64,000 bases of DNA from Actinoalloteichus hoggarensis (GTDB taxonomy: Bacteria; Actinomycetota; Actinomycetes; Mycobacteriales; Pseudonocardiaceae), in the NCBI RefSeq assembly GCF_002234535.1, contig NZ_CP022521.1, positions 5,371,001 to 5,435,000 on the forward strand, written 5' to 3'. The notes under the pieces are model-generated. The model was not told where the DNA came from. It saw only the letters and a list, made by a program, of their open reading frames with translations, and ran no database searches. The position numbers and the translations under genes were made by a program. This document shows, piece after piece, positions 38,563-48,332 of this stretch. Position 1 is the stretch's first letter. Each line of letters starts with the position of its first letter.

Positions 38563-40059
38563 GTGAGCAGCCCCACGCTTGCCGTCACCGACAGCGATCC
38601 TGTCGGCCTGACGGCGGACGCCCTGATCATCGGCACCGTGCAGGGCACGGACGGCGTCACGCCCGCACCGGGATCGGACTCGATCGACGCGGCGTTCCCC
38701 GGTGGTCTCGCCGCGCTGCTGACGGTGGTGGGTGCGACCGGCCGCGCCGACGAGGTCGTCAAGATCCCGACGCAGGGCCGGATCACCGCGCCGCTGCTCA
38801 TCGCGGTGGGCCTCGGCAAGGCGGAGCAGGACGGCGGGCTGACCGCCGAGCAGGTCCGTCGGGCCTCCGGCGCGGCGGCCAGGGCACTGGGCGACGACGT
38901 CGCGCAGGTGGCGAGCACCCTGTCGACGATCGACCTGGCCGCCGCCGCGCAGGGCACCGCCCTGGGCGCCTACCGCTTCGACCAGTACAAGTCGTCCGAC
39001 GAGGGCCGGGCGCTGAACTCGGTCACCTTCGTCCGGACGTCGGAGCAGACCGGCGACGGCACCGCGACCCTGACGGCCGCGGCCGCCATCGCGAAGGCCG
39101 TCAACTCCGCCCGCGACCTGGTGAACACCCCGCCCAACGACCTCTTCCCCGAGTCCTTCGCCCAGCGCACCGCCGACCTGCTGCGGGGCACCGACGTGGA
39201 CTTCGAGGTGCTCGACGAGAAGGACCTGGCCAAGGACGGCTACGGCGGCATCCTCGGCGTGGGCGCGGGCTCGTCGCGGCCGCCTCGCCTGCTCCGCCTG
39301 CGGTACAAGGGCCCCAAGGCCGCCAAGAAGGTGGCCCTGGTCGGCAAGGGCGTCACCTTCGACAGCGGCGGCATCTCGCTCAAGCCCGCCGCCGACATGC
39401 ACCACATGACCAGCGACATGGCGGGCGCCGCCGCCGTCGTCGCCGTCGTGGTCCTCGCCGCCGAACTGGGCTATCCGCTGGAGATCACCGCGACGGTGCC
39501 GCTGGTGGAGAACCTGCCCTCGGGCACCGCCTACCGGCCCGGCGACGTGCTCACCATGTTCGGCGGCAAGACCGTCGAGGTCCTCAACACCGACGCGGAG
39601 GGCAGGCTGATCCTGGCCGACGCGATCACCCGCGCGGCCGAGGACGAGCCCGACTACCTCATCGAGACCTCCACCCTGACCGGGGCGCAGGTCGTCGCGC
39701 TGGGAAAGCGGACGGCCGGGATCATGGGCTCCGACGCCTTCCGCGACCGCGTCGCGACGCTGGCCAGGGCCACCGGCGAGGGCGGCTGGGCGATGCCGCT
39801 GCCCGAGGAGCTGCGGGGCGACCTCGACTCCAAGCTGGCCGATCTCGCCAACATCACCGGTCATCGCTGGGGCGGGATGCTCGCCGCCGGGATCTTCCTG
39901 CGGGAGTTCGTGGCCGAGGGCCTGGAGTGGGTGCACATCGACATCGCCGGGCCGTCCTACAACGACAAGGGCGCCTGGGGCTACACCCCCAAGGGCGGCA
40001 CGGGAGTCCCGGTTCGCACCATCGCCGCCGTGCTCGCCGACATCGCCGAGCAGGGCTGA
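38563..40059 (+). CDS. pepA: leucyl aminopeptidase (M17)
   Basis: A 498-residue cytosolic metallo-aminopeptidase that releases N-terminal residues using two metal ions. The catalytic C-terminal domain contains VALVGKGVTFDSGGISLKP, MTSDMAGAAAV, and the signature NTDAEGRLILADA with its metal ligands and active-site arginine. The N-terminal macro-like domain is normal length. GTG 38563 has AAGGAG at 38551-38556. It is upstream of a small minus-strand gene and lpdA, the same order as in Streptomyces. A strong hairpin follows. Confidence 0.96.
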   Translation: MSSPTLAVTDSDPVGLTADALIIGTVQGTDGVTPAPGSDSIDAAFPGGLAALLTVVGATGRADEVVKIPTQGRITAPLLIAVGLGKAEQDGGLTAEQVRRASGAAARALGDDVAQVASTLSTIDLAAAAQGTALGAYRFDQYKSSDEGRALNSVTFVRTSEQTGDGTATLTAAAAIAKAVNSARDLVNTPPNDLFPESFAQRTADLLRGTDVDFEVLDEKDLAKDGYGGILGVGAGSSRPPRLLRLRYKGPKAAKKVALVGKGVTFDSGGISLKPAADMHHMTSDMAGAAAVVAVVVLAAELGYPLEITATVPLVENLPSGTAYRPGDVLTMFGGKTVEVLNTDAEGRLILADAITRAAEDEPDYLIETSTLTGAQVVALGKRTAGIMGSDAFRDRVATLARATGEGGWAMPLPEELRGDLDSKLADLANITGHRWGGMLAAGIFLREFVAEGLEWVHIDIAGPSYNDKGAWGYTPKGGTGVPVRTIAAVLADIAEQG

Positions 40060-40102
40060 CACCCGCGCGCGGTCTCCGCTGACCGCGGGCGACCCCGACG
40101 CC

Positions 40103-40139
40103 GACGCCCCGGTGAGCCTCCCCCGCTCACCGGGGCGTC
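40103..40139 (+). terminator. pepA terminator
   Basis: A perfect 15-bp stem (40103-40117 with 40125-40139) and 7-nt loop lie 43 bp after the pepA stop. The remaining DNA to 40527 holds no recognisable gene. Confidence 0.8.
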
Positions 40140-40527
40140 CTCGCGTCCGGCCGCGTCGAGGGTGCGTCCGACGGCGGCGGGGTCGTCGCTCGGGCAAGCC
40201 TGACGAACCGACCGGCGACACGCCGTTCCGGCCCGGCTCGCCGACCGCCGGTCCCGCGCCGCGCGGGGCGACGTACGAAGCCGGACCTCCGGAGCATCGT
40301 CTCGGCGGCATCGCCTCCGACACGGCGCGGCCGAGGCGGCCCGGGTTCAGAAGTCCAGACCGGGAGAACCGCGGGTCGGCCACGTCCACCCGCGATCCGG
40401 CCAGCGCGCCGACCAGACAGGCTGAGACGCCGACAACCGGGCCGCGGCGTCACCCGACGCGGTCCCGCCCGCTCAAGCCCCGCGATCCGGCCGCCCTCGG
40501 CGACCGCGCCGACCTCGCGGCACCGGC

Positions 40528-40878
40528 TCAGTCCTCCAGGCGGCGACGCTGCTCCTGTTTCCGTGCCGACCGCTGCCGAGCCTGGAAGTCGCGCATCCGC
40601 TGCGGGTAGCCGACGAGTCCGACGTCGTACACGGGCATGGCCAGCTTCTTGGCCAGTTGTTTCGCCGCCTCCGGCCCGGCGATCCGACGTCGGGTCCACT
40701 CGCCGTCGTGAGCGACGAAGACGATCGTGGTCTCCGTGACCGTGGTCTTCGGTTCCACGAAGGCCTCCACCCCGCGTCGAGCGGCCGCCCACTGCTCCAG
40801 ATGACTCGTGTCGTCCTTGGTTGCGGTGCGGGTCGTTCCAGGACGTTGACTCCTGCGAAACCTACTGAAAAGGCCCAC
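40528..40878 (-). CDS. small conserved hypothetical protein (pepA-lpd neighbour)
   Basis: A 116-residue protein starting MGLFSRFRRSQRPG, with TVTETTIVFVAHDGEWTRRRI in the middle and a very basic glutamine/arginine-rich tail (ARQRSARKQEQRRRLED). GTG 40878 was chosen because AAGGAGG lies 8 nt upstream; a longer frame reaches 40953. Homologues sit between pepA and lpd in other actinobacteria and are sometimes labelled oxidoreductase, but no cofactor motif is visible here. It is transcribed against both neighbours. The function is unknown. Confidence 0.78.
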   Translation of the reverse strand: MGLFSRFRRSQRPGTTRTATKDDTSHLEQWAAARRGVEAFVEPKTTVTETTIVFVAHDGEWTRRRIAGPEAAKQLAKKLAMPVYDVGLVGYPQRMRDFQARQRSARKQEQRRRLED

Positions 40879-41140
40879 AACGGACACCTCCTTCGTTATC
40901 ACCTCGATCCTGCCGGCCGGAGGTGTCACCACGGTGACGTCCGGGCCGATCAATCCAAGCCCGTCTCATGATTCACTCGGGCCCGCCGCCGCGAGAGCGC
41001 ATCAAGCGGGTCCGATGCCGCCCCGGATCACCGGACGACGACGCCGAGCCGGGGCGAGACCGAGAACGGCCCCGCCACCGTGTCCCGACGAGAGACGACG
41101 GGGGCTCGCGGGCACCGGGCGCCCACGCGGGCGGCGGCCG

Positions 41141-41214
41141 GCCTTCGGCACCACCCACGCGGCCCGCCTTCGGCACCACCCACGCGGCCCGCCCGACACC
41201 CGCCCACGCGGCCC
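41141..41214. repeat. 25-bp tandem repeat upstream of lpdA
   Basis: Two identical 25-bp units (41141-41165 and 41166-41190) are followed by a diverged 24-bp third unit ending in the same CCCACGCGGCCC. They lie in the 485-bp gap 40879-41363 between divergent genes, about 150 bp before the lpdA start. No gene is visible in the gap. Confidence 0.88.
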
Positions 41215-41363
41215 GCCGCGGTAGCCCCACGACAAGGGCGGGCGAGGCCGCGTCGCCGACACGCCCGGCGTGGTGACAAGATGGCGTCGGGTACCAGCGA
41301 CGACCGGCGCTGCATCCGATATCTACGCGACCACCCTGTCGATGCGTCTCGCAAGGAGATCCC

Positions 41364-42746
41364 GTGGCTGACACCTCCGCCGACATCGTGATCCTCGGTG
41401 GCGGCTCCGGCGGTTACGCGTGCGCGCTGCGCGCGGCTGAGCTGGGCCTGTCCGTCGTCCTGATCGAGAAGGACAAGCTGGGCGGCACCTGCCTGCACCG
41501 AGGCTGCATCCCGACCAAGGCCCTGCTGCACGCCGCGGAGATCGCCGACACCGCCAGGGAGGGCGACGCCTTCGGCGTCAAGACCTCGCTGGAGGGCATC
41601 GACATGTCCGGCGTCAACGCCTACCGCGACGGCGTGGTGAGCAGGCTCTACAAGGGCCTGCAGGGCATGATCAAGGCGAAGAAGATCACCGTCGTCGAGG
41701 GCGAGGGCACCTTCGTCGGCCCCGACTCCGTCGAGGTCGACGGCACCCGGTACACCGGCGCCAACGTCGTGCTGGCCACCGGCTCGCACGCCAGAAGCCT
41801 GCCCGGCCTCGATCTCGGTGGGCGCGTCATCACCAGCGACGACGCGCTGCGGCTCGACTACGTCCCCGACCGGGTCGTCGTGCTCGGCGGCGGAGTCATC
41901 GGCGTGGAGTTCGCCAGCGTGTGGCGTTCCTTCGGCGCGGAGGTCACGATCGTCGAGGCGCTTCCGCGACTGGTCCCGGCCGAGGACGAGTACCTGTCCA
42001 AGCAGCTCGAACGCGCGTTCCGCAAGCGGGGCATCGCGTTCAAGACCGGGGTCCGCTTCAGCGGCGTCACCCAGGACGACTCCGGGGTCTCGGTGAGCCT
42101 GGAGTCCGGGGAGCAGCTCGACGCCGACCTGCTGCTCGTCGCCGTCGGCCGGGGACCCAACACCTCGGGTGTCGGCTACGAGGAGGCGGGCGTGGCGATG
42201 GAGCGGGGCTTCGTCCAGACCGACGACCTCCAGCGGACCAACCTGCCGAACGTCTACGCGGTCGGCGACATCGTGCCCGGTCTGCAGCTGGCACATCGGG
42301 GCTTCCAGCAGGGAATCCTCGTCGCCGAGCAGATCGCGGGCCTGGAGCCGACGCCCATCGACGAGACCGGCATCCCGCGCGTCACCTACTGCGAGCCGGA
42401 GGTCGCCTCCGTCGGCCTGACCGAGGCCGCGGCGAAGGAGAAGTACGGCGAGGTGCAGACCCTCGTGTACGACCTCGGCGGCAACGGCAAGAGCCAGATC
42501 CTCAAGACGTCGGGCGCGGTGAAGCTGGTCAAGGCGGGCGCCAAGGGCGAGAGCGGGCCGGTCGTCGGCGTCCACCTCGTCGGAGCCCGCGTCGGCGAGC
42601 TGATCGGCGAGGCGCAGCTGATCTACAACTGGGAGGCACACGCCGAGGACGTGGCTCCCCTGATCCACGCACACCCCACCCAGAACGAAGCCCTCGGCGA
42701 GGCGCACCTCGCCCTGGCCGGCAAACCCCTGCACGCCCACGCCTGA
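41364..42746 (+). CDS. lpdA: dihydrolipoyl dehydrogenase (E3)
   Basis: A 460-residue FAD/NAD disulfide oxidoreductase that re-oxidises dihydrolipoyl groups of 2-oxoacid dehydrogenases and GcvH. It shows the FAD-binding VILGGGSGGYACALRAAELG, the redox disulfide GGTCLHRGCIPTK, the NAD-binding VVVLGGGVIGVEFASVW, the second FAD motif VYAVGDIVPGLQLAH and the C-terminal active-site base in HAHPTQNEALGEA. GTG 41364 follows AAGGAG at 41353-41358. It is 54 bp upstream of sucB in the same direction, so E3 and E2 are likely co-expressed. Confidence 0.95.
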   Translation: MADTSADIVILGGGSGGYACALRAAELGLSVVLIEKDKLGGTCLHRGCIPTKALLHAAEIADTAREGDAFGVKTSLEGIDMSGVNAYRDGVVSRLYKGLQGMIKAKKITVVEGEGTFVGPDSVEVDGTRYTGANVVLATGSHARSLPGLDLGGRVITSDDALRLDYVPDRVVVLGGGVIGVEFASVWRSFGAEVTIVEALPRLVPAEDEYLSKQLERAFRKRGIAFKTGVRFSGVTQDDSGVSVSLESGEQLDADLLLVAVGRGPNTSGVGYEEAGVAMERGFVQTDDLQRTNLPNVYAVGDIVPGLQLAHRGFQQGILVAEQIAGLEPTPIDETGIPRVTYCEPEVASVGLTEAAAKEKYGEVQTLVYDLGGNGKSQILKTSGAVKLVKAGAKGESGPVVGVHLVGARVGELIGEAQLIYNWEAHAEDVAPLIHAHPTQNEALGEAHLALAGKPLHAHA

Positions 42747-42800
42747 TGCCGGCGCGAGGAACATCCCCAACGAGCGACTAGTTCGAGGAGTCAGCGAAAC

Positions 42801-44573
42801 ATGGCCTTCTCCGTCCAGATGCCCGCACTCGGCGAGAGCGTCACCGAGGGCACCGTCACCCGGTGGCTCAAGCAGGAAGGCGACCGCGTCGAGGTCGACG
42901 AGCCGCTGCTGGAGGTGTCCACCGACAAGGTCGACACCGAGATCCCGTCCCCGGCGGCAGGCATCCTGCAGCGCATCGTCGCCCCGGAGGACGAGACCGT
43001 CGACGTCGGCGCCGAGCTGGCCGTCATCGACGACGGCTCCGGCGGCGCCGCACCGGCCGCCGCCCCGGAGCCCGCCGCGCAGGAGCCCGCGCCCTCGGCT
43101 CCGGAGCCGCAGGAGCCCGCCGCGCCGCAGGCCCCGGCCGAGCAGGCCGCGCCCGCCGCGCCGCAGAGCGGCGGCGAGGGCACGTCCGTGCCGATGCCCG
43201 CACTCGGCGAGAGCGTCACCGAGGGCACCGTGACGCGCTGGTTGAAGCAGGTCGGCGACTCCATCGCCGTCGACGAGCCGCTGCTGGAGGTGTCCACCGA
43301 CAAGGTCGACACCGAGATCCCGTCGCCCGTCGCAGGCACGCTGCTGGAGATCTCCGTCCAGGAGGACGAGACCGTCGAGGTCGGCGCGCAGCTGGCCGTC
43401 GTCGGCGCGGCAGGCGCGGCAGGCGCGGCGGCACCGGCGGCCAAGGCCGCCGAGCCCGAGCAGGCCGCACCGGCACCGGCACCGGCGCCCGAGCCCGCAC
43501 CGGAGCCCGCGGCACCGCCGAAGCCCGCGGAGCAGCCCCCGGCCGCCCCGCAGGACGAGGCCAGGCAGACGGCACCGGCGCCCACGCCTCCCGCGTCCAC
43601 TTCGTCCGCCGCTCCGGCGACCGAGAACGGCACCCCGTACGTGACGCCGCTGGTGCGCAAGCTCGCCACCGAGCACGGCATCGACCTGGCGACGCTGACC
43701 GGCACCGGCGTCGGCGGACGCATCCGCAAGCAGGACGTCCTCGCCGCCGTGGAGGCGGCCAAGACGCCTGCGCCCGCCGCTCAGGCGCCGCAGCAGGCGC
43801 AGGCGGCACCGACGGCACCGGCGGGGCAGCCCAGTGCCGAGGCCGTCGCGCTGCGCGGCAAGACCGAGAAGATGAGCAGGCTCCGCCAGGTCATCGCACA
43901 GCGGATGGTCGAGTCGCTGCAGGTGTCGGCGCAGCTCACCACGGTCGTCGAGGTCGACGTCACCAAGATCGCCCGCCTGCGCGACCGGGCCAAGAAGGCG
44001 TTCCAGGAGCGAGAGGGCGTCAAGCTCTCCTTCCTGCCGTTCTTCGCCAAGGCCACCGTCGAGGCGCTCAAGCAGCACCCGAAGCTCAACGCCTCGGTGA
44101 ACGAGCAGTCCAAGGAGATCACCTACCACGGCGCGGAGCACCTGGTCGTGGCGGTGGACACCGAGCGGGGACTCCTCGTGCCGGTCATCCACAACGCGGG
44201 TGATCTGAACCTCGGCGGGCTGGCCCGCAAGATCACCGACCTCGCGGAGCGCACCAGGGCGAACAAGATCACCCCGGACGAGCTCACCGGCGGCACGTTC
44301 AGCCTGACCAACACGGGCAGCCGGGGCGCCCTGTTCGACACGCCGATCGTCTTCCAGCCGCAGGTGGGCATCCTGGGCGTCGGCAGCGTCGTGAAGCGTC
44401 CCGTGGTGGTCAGCGACGAGGCAGGCGGCGACACCATCGCGATCCGCTCGATGGTCTACCTGGCCCTGTCCTATGACCACCGGCTCGTCGACGGCGCGGA
44501 CGCGGCCCGCTTCCTCGCCACGATGAAGCAGCGCCTGGAGGAAGGCGCCTTCGAGGCCGACCTGGGTCTCTGA
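42801..44573 (+). CDS. sucB: 2-oxoacid dehydrogenase E2 (dihydrolipoamide acyltransferase)
   Basis: A 590-residue E2 with two N-terminal lipoyl domains (attachment lysines K43 and K168, each in [13 protein letters not shown]), separated by Ala/Pro/Glu-rich swinging arms, a peripheral subunit-binding domain ([33 protein letters not shown]) and a C-terminal trimeric catalytic domain with [15 protein letters not shown] (catalytic His and Asp). It transfers succinyl or acetyl groups to CoA. In mycobacteria the equivalent DlaT (Rv2215) serves pyruvate dehydrogenase and peroxidase defence; in Streptomyces it is named SucB. The substrate cannot be settled from sequence. It is downstream of lpdA and upstream of lipB/lipA, which supply its lipoyl group. 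Confidence 0.94.
   Translation: MAFSVQMPALGESVTEGTVTRWLKQEGDRVEVDEPLLEVSTDKVDTEIPSPAAGILQRIVAPEDETVDVGAELAVIDDGSGGAAPAAAPEPAAQEPAPSAPEPQEPAAPQAPAEQAAPAAPQSGGEGTSVPMPALGESVTEGTVTRWLKQVGDSIAVDEPLLEVSTDKVDTEIPSPVAGTLLEISVQEDETVEVGAQLAVVGAAGAAGAAAPAAKAAEPEQAAPAPAPAPEPAPEPAAPPKPAEQPPAAPQDEARQTAPAPTPPASTSSAAPATENGTPYVTPLVRKLATEHGIDLATLTGTGVGGRIRKQDVLAAVEAAKTPAPAAQAPQQAQAAPTAPAGQPSAEAVALRGKTEKMSRLRQVIAQRMVESLQVSAQLTTVVEVDVTKIARLRDRAKKAFQEREGVKLSFLPFFAKATVEALKQHPKLNASVNEQSKEITYHGAEHLVVAVDTERGLLVPVIHNAGDLNLGGLARKITDLAERTRANKITPDELTGGTFSLTNTGSRGALFDTPIVFQPQVGILGVGSVVKRPVVVSDEAGGDTIAIRSMVYLALSYDHRLVDGADAARFLATMKQRLEEGAFEADLGL
42819..43353 (+). repeat. duplicated lipoyl-domain DNA inside sucB
   Basis: The two lipoyl modules (from 42819 and from 43194) share runs of 38 and 56 nt with no difference, synonymous positions included. 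The intervening linker is unrelated in detail, so the identity marks recent duplication or gene conversion of the modules. Confidence 0.85.
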
Positions 44574-44609
44574 TCCACCGCCGCACCACGCGGCACCGAT
44601 TCGATGCGG

Positions 44610-44646
44610 TCGGGCCCGACGAACCACGCCGGTTCGTCGGGCCCGA
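44610..44646 (+). terminator. sucB terminator
   Basis: A perfect 16-bp stem (44610-44625 with 44631-44646) and 5-nt loop lie 36 bp past sucB. The rest of the 650-bp gap to 45223 contains no gene I can support. Confidence 0.82.
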
Positions 44647-45223
44647 TCTCGTTCTCGGGCCCCGCAGGCCGCCGACGCTCGATTCTCGTCATCGGTCGGG
44701 CCACACCGCCTGAGGTCCGCGATCGGCGGGGTCACCCGGGCGGGCCGTCCGCCCTTCGGTCGCCGCCGTCTCTCGACGACGATCCGTCCGTCGGCGACCG
44801 ACCGCTCATCGGCCGCCGACCCGCACGAGCGGAGCCGTCGGCGGCCCGGCCGCAGGCGCGCGGGCACGACAGGGCCGTCGTTCGGCGGGCGTTCCGGCAG
44901 CGGGCGTTCCGACGAGGAGTCCGCTGGGAGACGGTCGGACCGCGACGACAGGGACGAACCGACGGCGCTTGTTCTCGGCGCGGGCGGTCGGCGCCCTCCC
45001 CGACGGGTGCCCTCCCCGACGGCGTTCACCCGGCGGCATCGACCCCGGAGGCAGCCTCGCCACGGTCGACCCGGCTCGGCCGATTCTCCGAGGTCGACGC
45101 GCCGAGAACAGCCGATCGGGAACAGGCGCGCGAACGCGCCGAGTGTCGGTCCGACCGCGCACGGCAGCCGAGGCGATGGGGAGAGAACTCGCATTTCGGG
45201 TGCCGATCGGCGACGATCACGCC

Positions 45224-46114
45224 ATGCGCATCGTGATCGCGGGTTCCTCGGGACTGATCGGCACCGCCTGTGTCGCACTGCTGCGACGGCGCGGACACGA
45301 GGTCGTCCGACTGGTCCGTCGGGCTCCGGCCGCGCCGGACGAGCGCCGGTGGGATCCGCCGTCCGGCGTCATCGAGTCGGGTGCGCTCGACGGCGCCGAC
45401 GCGGTGATCAACCTCTGCGGCGCGGGCATCCTGGACCGCCGATGGAACGACGGGCGCAAGCAGATCATCCGCGACAGCAGGCTCGTCCCCAGCGAGGTGC
45501 TCGCGGGCGCCGTCGCGGACGCGGGTATTCCGGTGCTGGTCAACGGGTCGGCCGTCGGCTACTACGGCGACACCGGCGATCGCGCGGTCGACGAGGGCGC
45601 GCCGCCCGGCTCCGGGTTCGTCGCCGGGCTGTGCGTGGACTGGGAGGACGCCGCCGCCGGGGCCACCGCCTCGGGTGGCAGGCTCGTCCTCGCCCGCAGC
45701 GGCATCGTGCTGGCGCGCTCCGGCGGTCTGCTGGGCAGGCTGCGACCGCTCTTCTCGGCCATGTTCGGCGGCAGGCTGGGCAGCGGCAGGCAGTACATGT
45801 CCTGGATCTCCCTGGAGGACCACGTCGCCGCACTGTGCTCTCTGATCGAGGACGACTCGGTCTCCGGTCCCGTCAACCTCACCGCGCCCGCCCCGGTGAC
45901 CAACGACGACTTCACCAGGGCGCTGGCGACCGCCGTGGGCAGGCCCGCGCCCTGGGTGGTGCCGGGTTTCGCGCTGCGGGCGGTCGTCGGCGGAGCGGCC
46001 GACGAGATGATCCTCACCGGACAACGCGCCGTACCCCGCGTGCTGACCAGTCGGGGCTTCCGGTTCGCCCATCCGACGGTCGACTCCTGCCTGCCCGCCA
46101 CCGTCGGCGGATGA
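45224..46114 (+). CDS. TIGR01777-family NAD-dependent epimerase-like protein
   Basis: A 296-residue SDR-extended (YfcH/SulA-like) protein with the Rossmann motif [25 protein letters not shown], the family stretch [29 protein letters not shown] (with the active-site Y) and a C-terminal [22 protein letters not shown] 45224 begins directly at the Rossmann strand. Homologues occupy the same place between dlaT and lipB in mycobacteria (Rv2216). The substrate is unknown; a link to lipoate or cell division is only suggested by neighbourhood. It ends 31 bp before lipB. Confidence 0.88.
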   Translation: MRIVIAGSSGLIGTACVALLRRRGHEVVRLVRRAPAAPDERRWDPPSGVIESGALDGADAVINLCGAGILDRRWNDGRKQIIRDSRLVPSEVLAGAVADAGIPVLVNGSAVGYYGDTGDRAVDEGAPPGSGFVAGLCVDWEDAAAGATASGGRLVLARSGIVLARSGGLLGRLRPLFSAMFGGRLGSGRQYMSWISLEDHVAALCSLIEDDSVSGPVNLTAPAPVTNDDFTRALATAVGRPAPWVVPGFALRAVVGGAADEMILTGQRAVPRVLTSRGFRFAHPTVDSCLPATVGG

Positions 46115-46145
46115 GGGGCCGGACCACGGGCGTAGGGTCGTGGTC

Positions 46146-46922
46146 GTGCCTCAGACGAACGCCTCCGCGCGCGGTGCGTCCTGCCGGGCGAGCACGGAAC
46201 CCGTGCTCGTGGAGCGAATCGACCGCATCGACTACCTGCGGGCCTGGGATCGGCAGCGCGAGATCGCCGCCGCCCGCGCCGACGGGCAGGGCCCGGACAC
46301 GCTGCTGCTGTTGGAACATCCCTCCGTCTACACGGCGGGCAAGCGAACCCAGCCGGAGGACCGCCCCTCGGACGGCACCCCGGTCGTCGACGTCGACCGG
46401 GGCGGGAAGATCACCTGGCACGGCCCCGGCCAGCTCGTCGGCTATCCGTTGATCGCGCTGCGGGACCCGGTCGACGTCGTCGACTACGTGCGTCGGTTGG
46501 AACAGGCCCTCATCGACGTGTGCGATCGGTTCGGCGTGCACACCGGTCGGGTGGAGGGCCGCAGCGGCGTCTGGGTGCCCGCCGACGATCGCGGGCCGGA
46601 GCGCAAGATCGCGGCGATCGGCATCCGAGTGCAGCGCGGCGTCACCATGCACGGCTTCGAGATCAACTGTGACGCCGACCTGTCGGCCTTCGATCGGATC
46701 GTGCCGTGCGGCATCCGCGACGCCGGGGTGACCTCGCTGACCCAGGAGCTGGATCGGCGGGTCACCGTGGCCGAGGTGCTGCCGTCGGCCGAGAAGGCGA
46801 TCCTGGACGCGATCGAGGGCGTCCTGCCGCTGAGCGAACGCGACGCGAGGGCAGGCCGGGCCGAGCCAGTGCTCGATCCGGCCACCTTCGCCCTGGAGCC
46901 CGGCCTGCTTCCTCGGGGTTGA
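46146..46922 (+). CDS. lipB: lipoyl(octanoyl) transferase
   Basis: A 258-residue LipB that moves octanoate from acyl carrier protein to the target lysine of lipoyl domains. Visible are [37 protein letters not shown], the lysine of [20 protein letters not shown] and the catalytic cysteine in [15 protein letters not shown]. The start is GTG 46146 or GTG 46140 (two residues longer). Unlike the compact mycobacterial lipB-lipA pair, here two unrelated oxidoreductase genes separate it from lipA. A possible weak hairpin lies at 47022-47070 (11-bp stem, 27-nt loop) in the 358-bp gap after the gene. Confidence 0.95.
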   Translation: MPQTNASARGASCRASTEPVLVERIDRIDYLRAWDRQREIAAARADGQGPDTLLLLEHPSVYTAGKRTQPEDRPSDGTPVVDVDRGGKITWHGPGQLVGYPLIALRDPVDVVDYVRRLEQALIDVCDRFGVHTGRVEGRSGVWVPADDRGPERKIAAIGIRVQRGVTMHGFEINCDADLSAFDRIVPCGIRDAGVTSLTQELDRRVTVAEVLPSAEKAILDAIEGVLPLSERDARAGRAEPVLDPATFALEPGLLPRG

Positions 46923-47280
46923 GTCGACTCGCCCGCTCGTTCACGCGACCGGGCCCGCACGACCAGCGACATCGCGGTGGCACCGCCGGCGGCGGAGGTC
47001 GCCGAGCTGCCGGGACGCTGACCGCCCGCCGGCCCGGCAGGCGACCGGAACCCGCGACCCCGGCGGGCGGACGGCCGTGCGACCAGGTCCGACGTCGGAT
47101 GCCGCCGTCCGAGTAGCCCGCGGCACGAACGCGACACGGTCGCCGGGCAGCCGAGAGCACGATCGGCGGCATCGTCTCCGCGCACCGCGGGGGCCGCCGG
47201 TCGTGGTCCGGCGGCACAACGCCCGCCGGCGGCCACGCCGGTTGGACCACCACCGCGGCGCGGCCGGACGGCGGCGCGGC

Positions 47281-48228
47281 TCAGCCCAGCTGCGGGACGA
47301 CCTCGGCGGCGACCAGCTCGATGTGCTCCAGGTCGGTCACGTCCAGCACCTGGAGGTACATCCGGTCGATCCCGCCGCGCTCCCGCCAGCGGCCGAGCTT
47401 GTCCACCACCTCGGCGGGCGAGCCCGCCAGGCCGTTCTCCCGCAGCTCGGCGGGCTTCCGATCGATCGCCTCGGCGCGGCGGGCGACCTCGGCGTCATCC
47501 CGCCCGACGCACAACACCTGAGCCGCCGACCAGCGGAGCTCCGCCGGATCGCGTCCCACGTCGACGGCCGCCGCCCGGACCCGGTCGAACTGGGCGATCG
47601 CCGTGTCGACGTCGACGAACGGCAGGTTGAACTCGTCGGCGAACCTGGCAGCCAGTCGCGGCGTCCGCTTCCTGCCGCTGCCGCCGATCACCACCGGCGG
47701 GCCCGGCCGCTGCACCGGCTTGGGCAGCCCCGGCGAGTCGACCAGTTGGTAGTGCTCGCCGTCGTAGGAGAACGTCCCGCCCTCCTCCGTCGCCCAGAGC
47801 CCGGTGATGACCTCCAACTGCTCGGTGAACACGTCGAAGCGTTCGCCGACCGGCGGGAACGGGATGCCGTAGGCCGAGTGCTCGCGGGCATACCAGCCGG
47901 TGCCGAGTCCGAACTCCACCCGGCCGCCGGACATCTGGTCGACCTGGGCCACGGCGACGGCCAGCGGGCCGGGCAGCCGGAACGTGGCCGCGGTGACCAG
48001 TGTGCCCAGTCGGATCGTGCTGGTCTCTCGCGCCAGCGCGCCCAGGGTCACCCAGGCGTCGGTGGGTCCGGGCAGGCCGTTGCCGTCGCCCATCACCAGG
48101 TAGTGGTCGGAGCGGAAGAAGGCGTCGTAGCCGGTGGTCTCGGCATGCCGGGCGAGCCGAAGCAGATCGTCGTAGGAGGCGCCCTGCTGCGGCTCGGTGA
48201 AGATACGGAGAGTGAGGCTGTCAGTCAC
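47281..48228 (-). CDS. luciferase-like monooxygenase, probable F420-dependent
   Basis: A 315-residue (beta/alpha)8 LLM-class flavin/F420 enzyme. It begins VTDSLTLRIFTEPQQGASYDD and has DAFFRSDHYLVMG, VDQMSGGRVEFGLGTGW (a strongly conserved phosphate-binding block of this class) and GPPVVIGGSGRKRTPRLAARFADEF. These features are typical of mycobacterial F420-dependent oxidoreductases, but F420 versus FMN cannot be decided by reading. GTG 48228 is the preferred start; a further frame upstream to 48300 adds an unconserved basic stretch. It is divergent from the SDR gene with a 104-bp gap. The substrate is unknown. Confidence 0.85.
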   Translation of the reverse strand: MTDSLTLRIFTEPQQGASYDDLLRLARHAETTGYDAFFRSDHYLVMGDGNGLPGPTDAWVTLGALARETSTIRLGTLVTAATFRLPGPLAVAVAQVDQMSGGRVEFGLGTGWYAREHSAYGIPFPPVGERFDVFTEQLEVITGLWATEEGGTFSYDGEHYQLVDSPGLPKPVQRPGPPVVIGGSGRKRTPRLAARFADEFNLPFVDVDTAIAQFDRVRAAAVDVGRDPAELRWSAAQVLCVGRDDAEVARRAEAIDRKPAELRENGLAGSPAEVVDKLGRWRERGGIDRMYLQVLDVTDLEHIELVAAEVVPQLG

Positions 48229-48332
48229 GCAGCCCAGGCTACGGCTCGCGTCGTCCGAACGTCCGGCACGCCGTGCGGGCCCGATCGGGGTCGGTGTCAC
48301 TCACCCCCGTCCGGGGGAGTATTGATGTCGAC

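Noticed and set aside
41028..45278. A 1,416-codon open frame on the minus strand opposite lpdA and sucB
   Set aside because: It is an antisense shadow of high-GC coding DNA: no conserved motif, no ribosome binding site, composition dominated by Arg/Gly/Leu/Ala, while the plus strand encodes clear enzymes.
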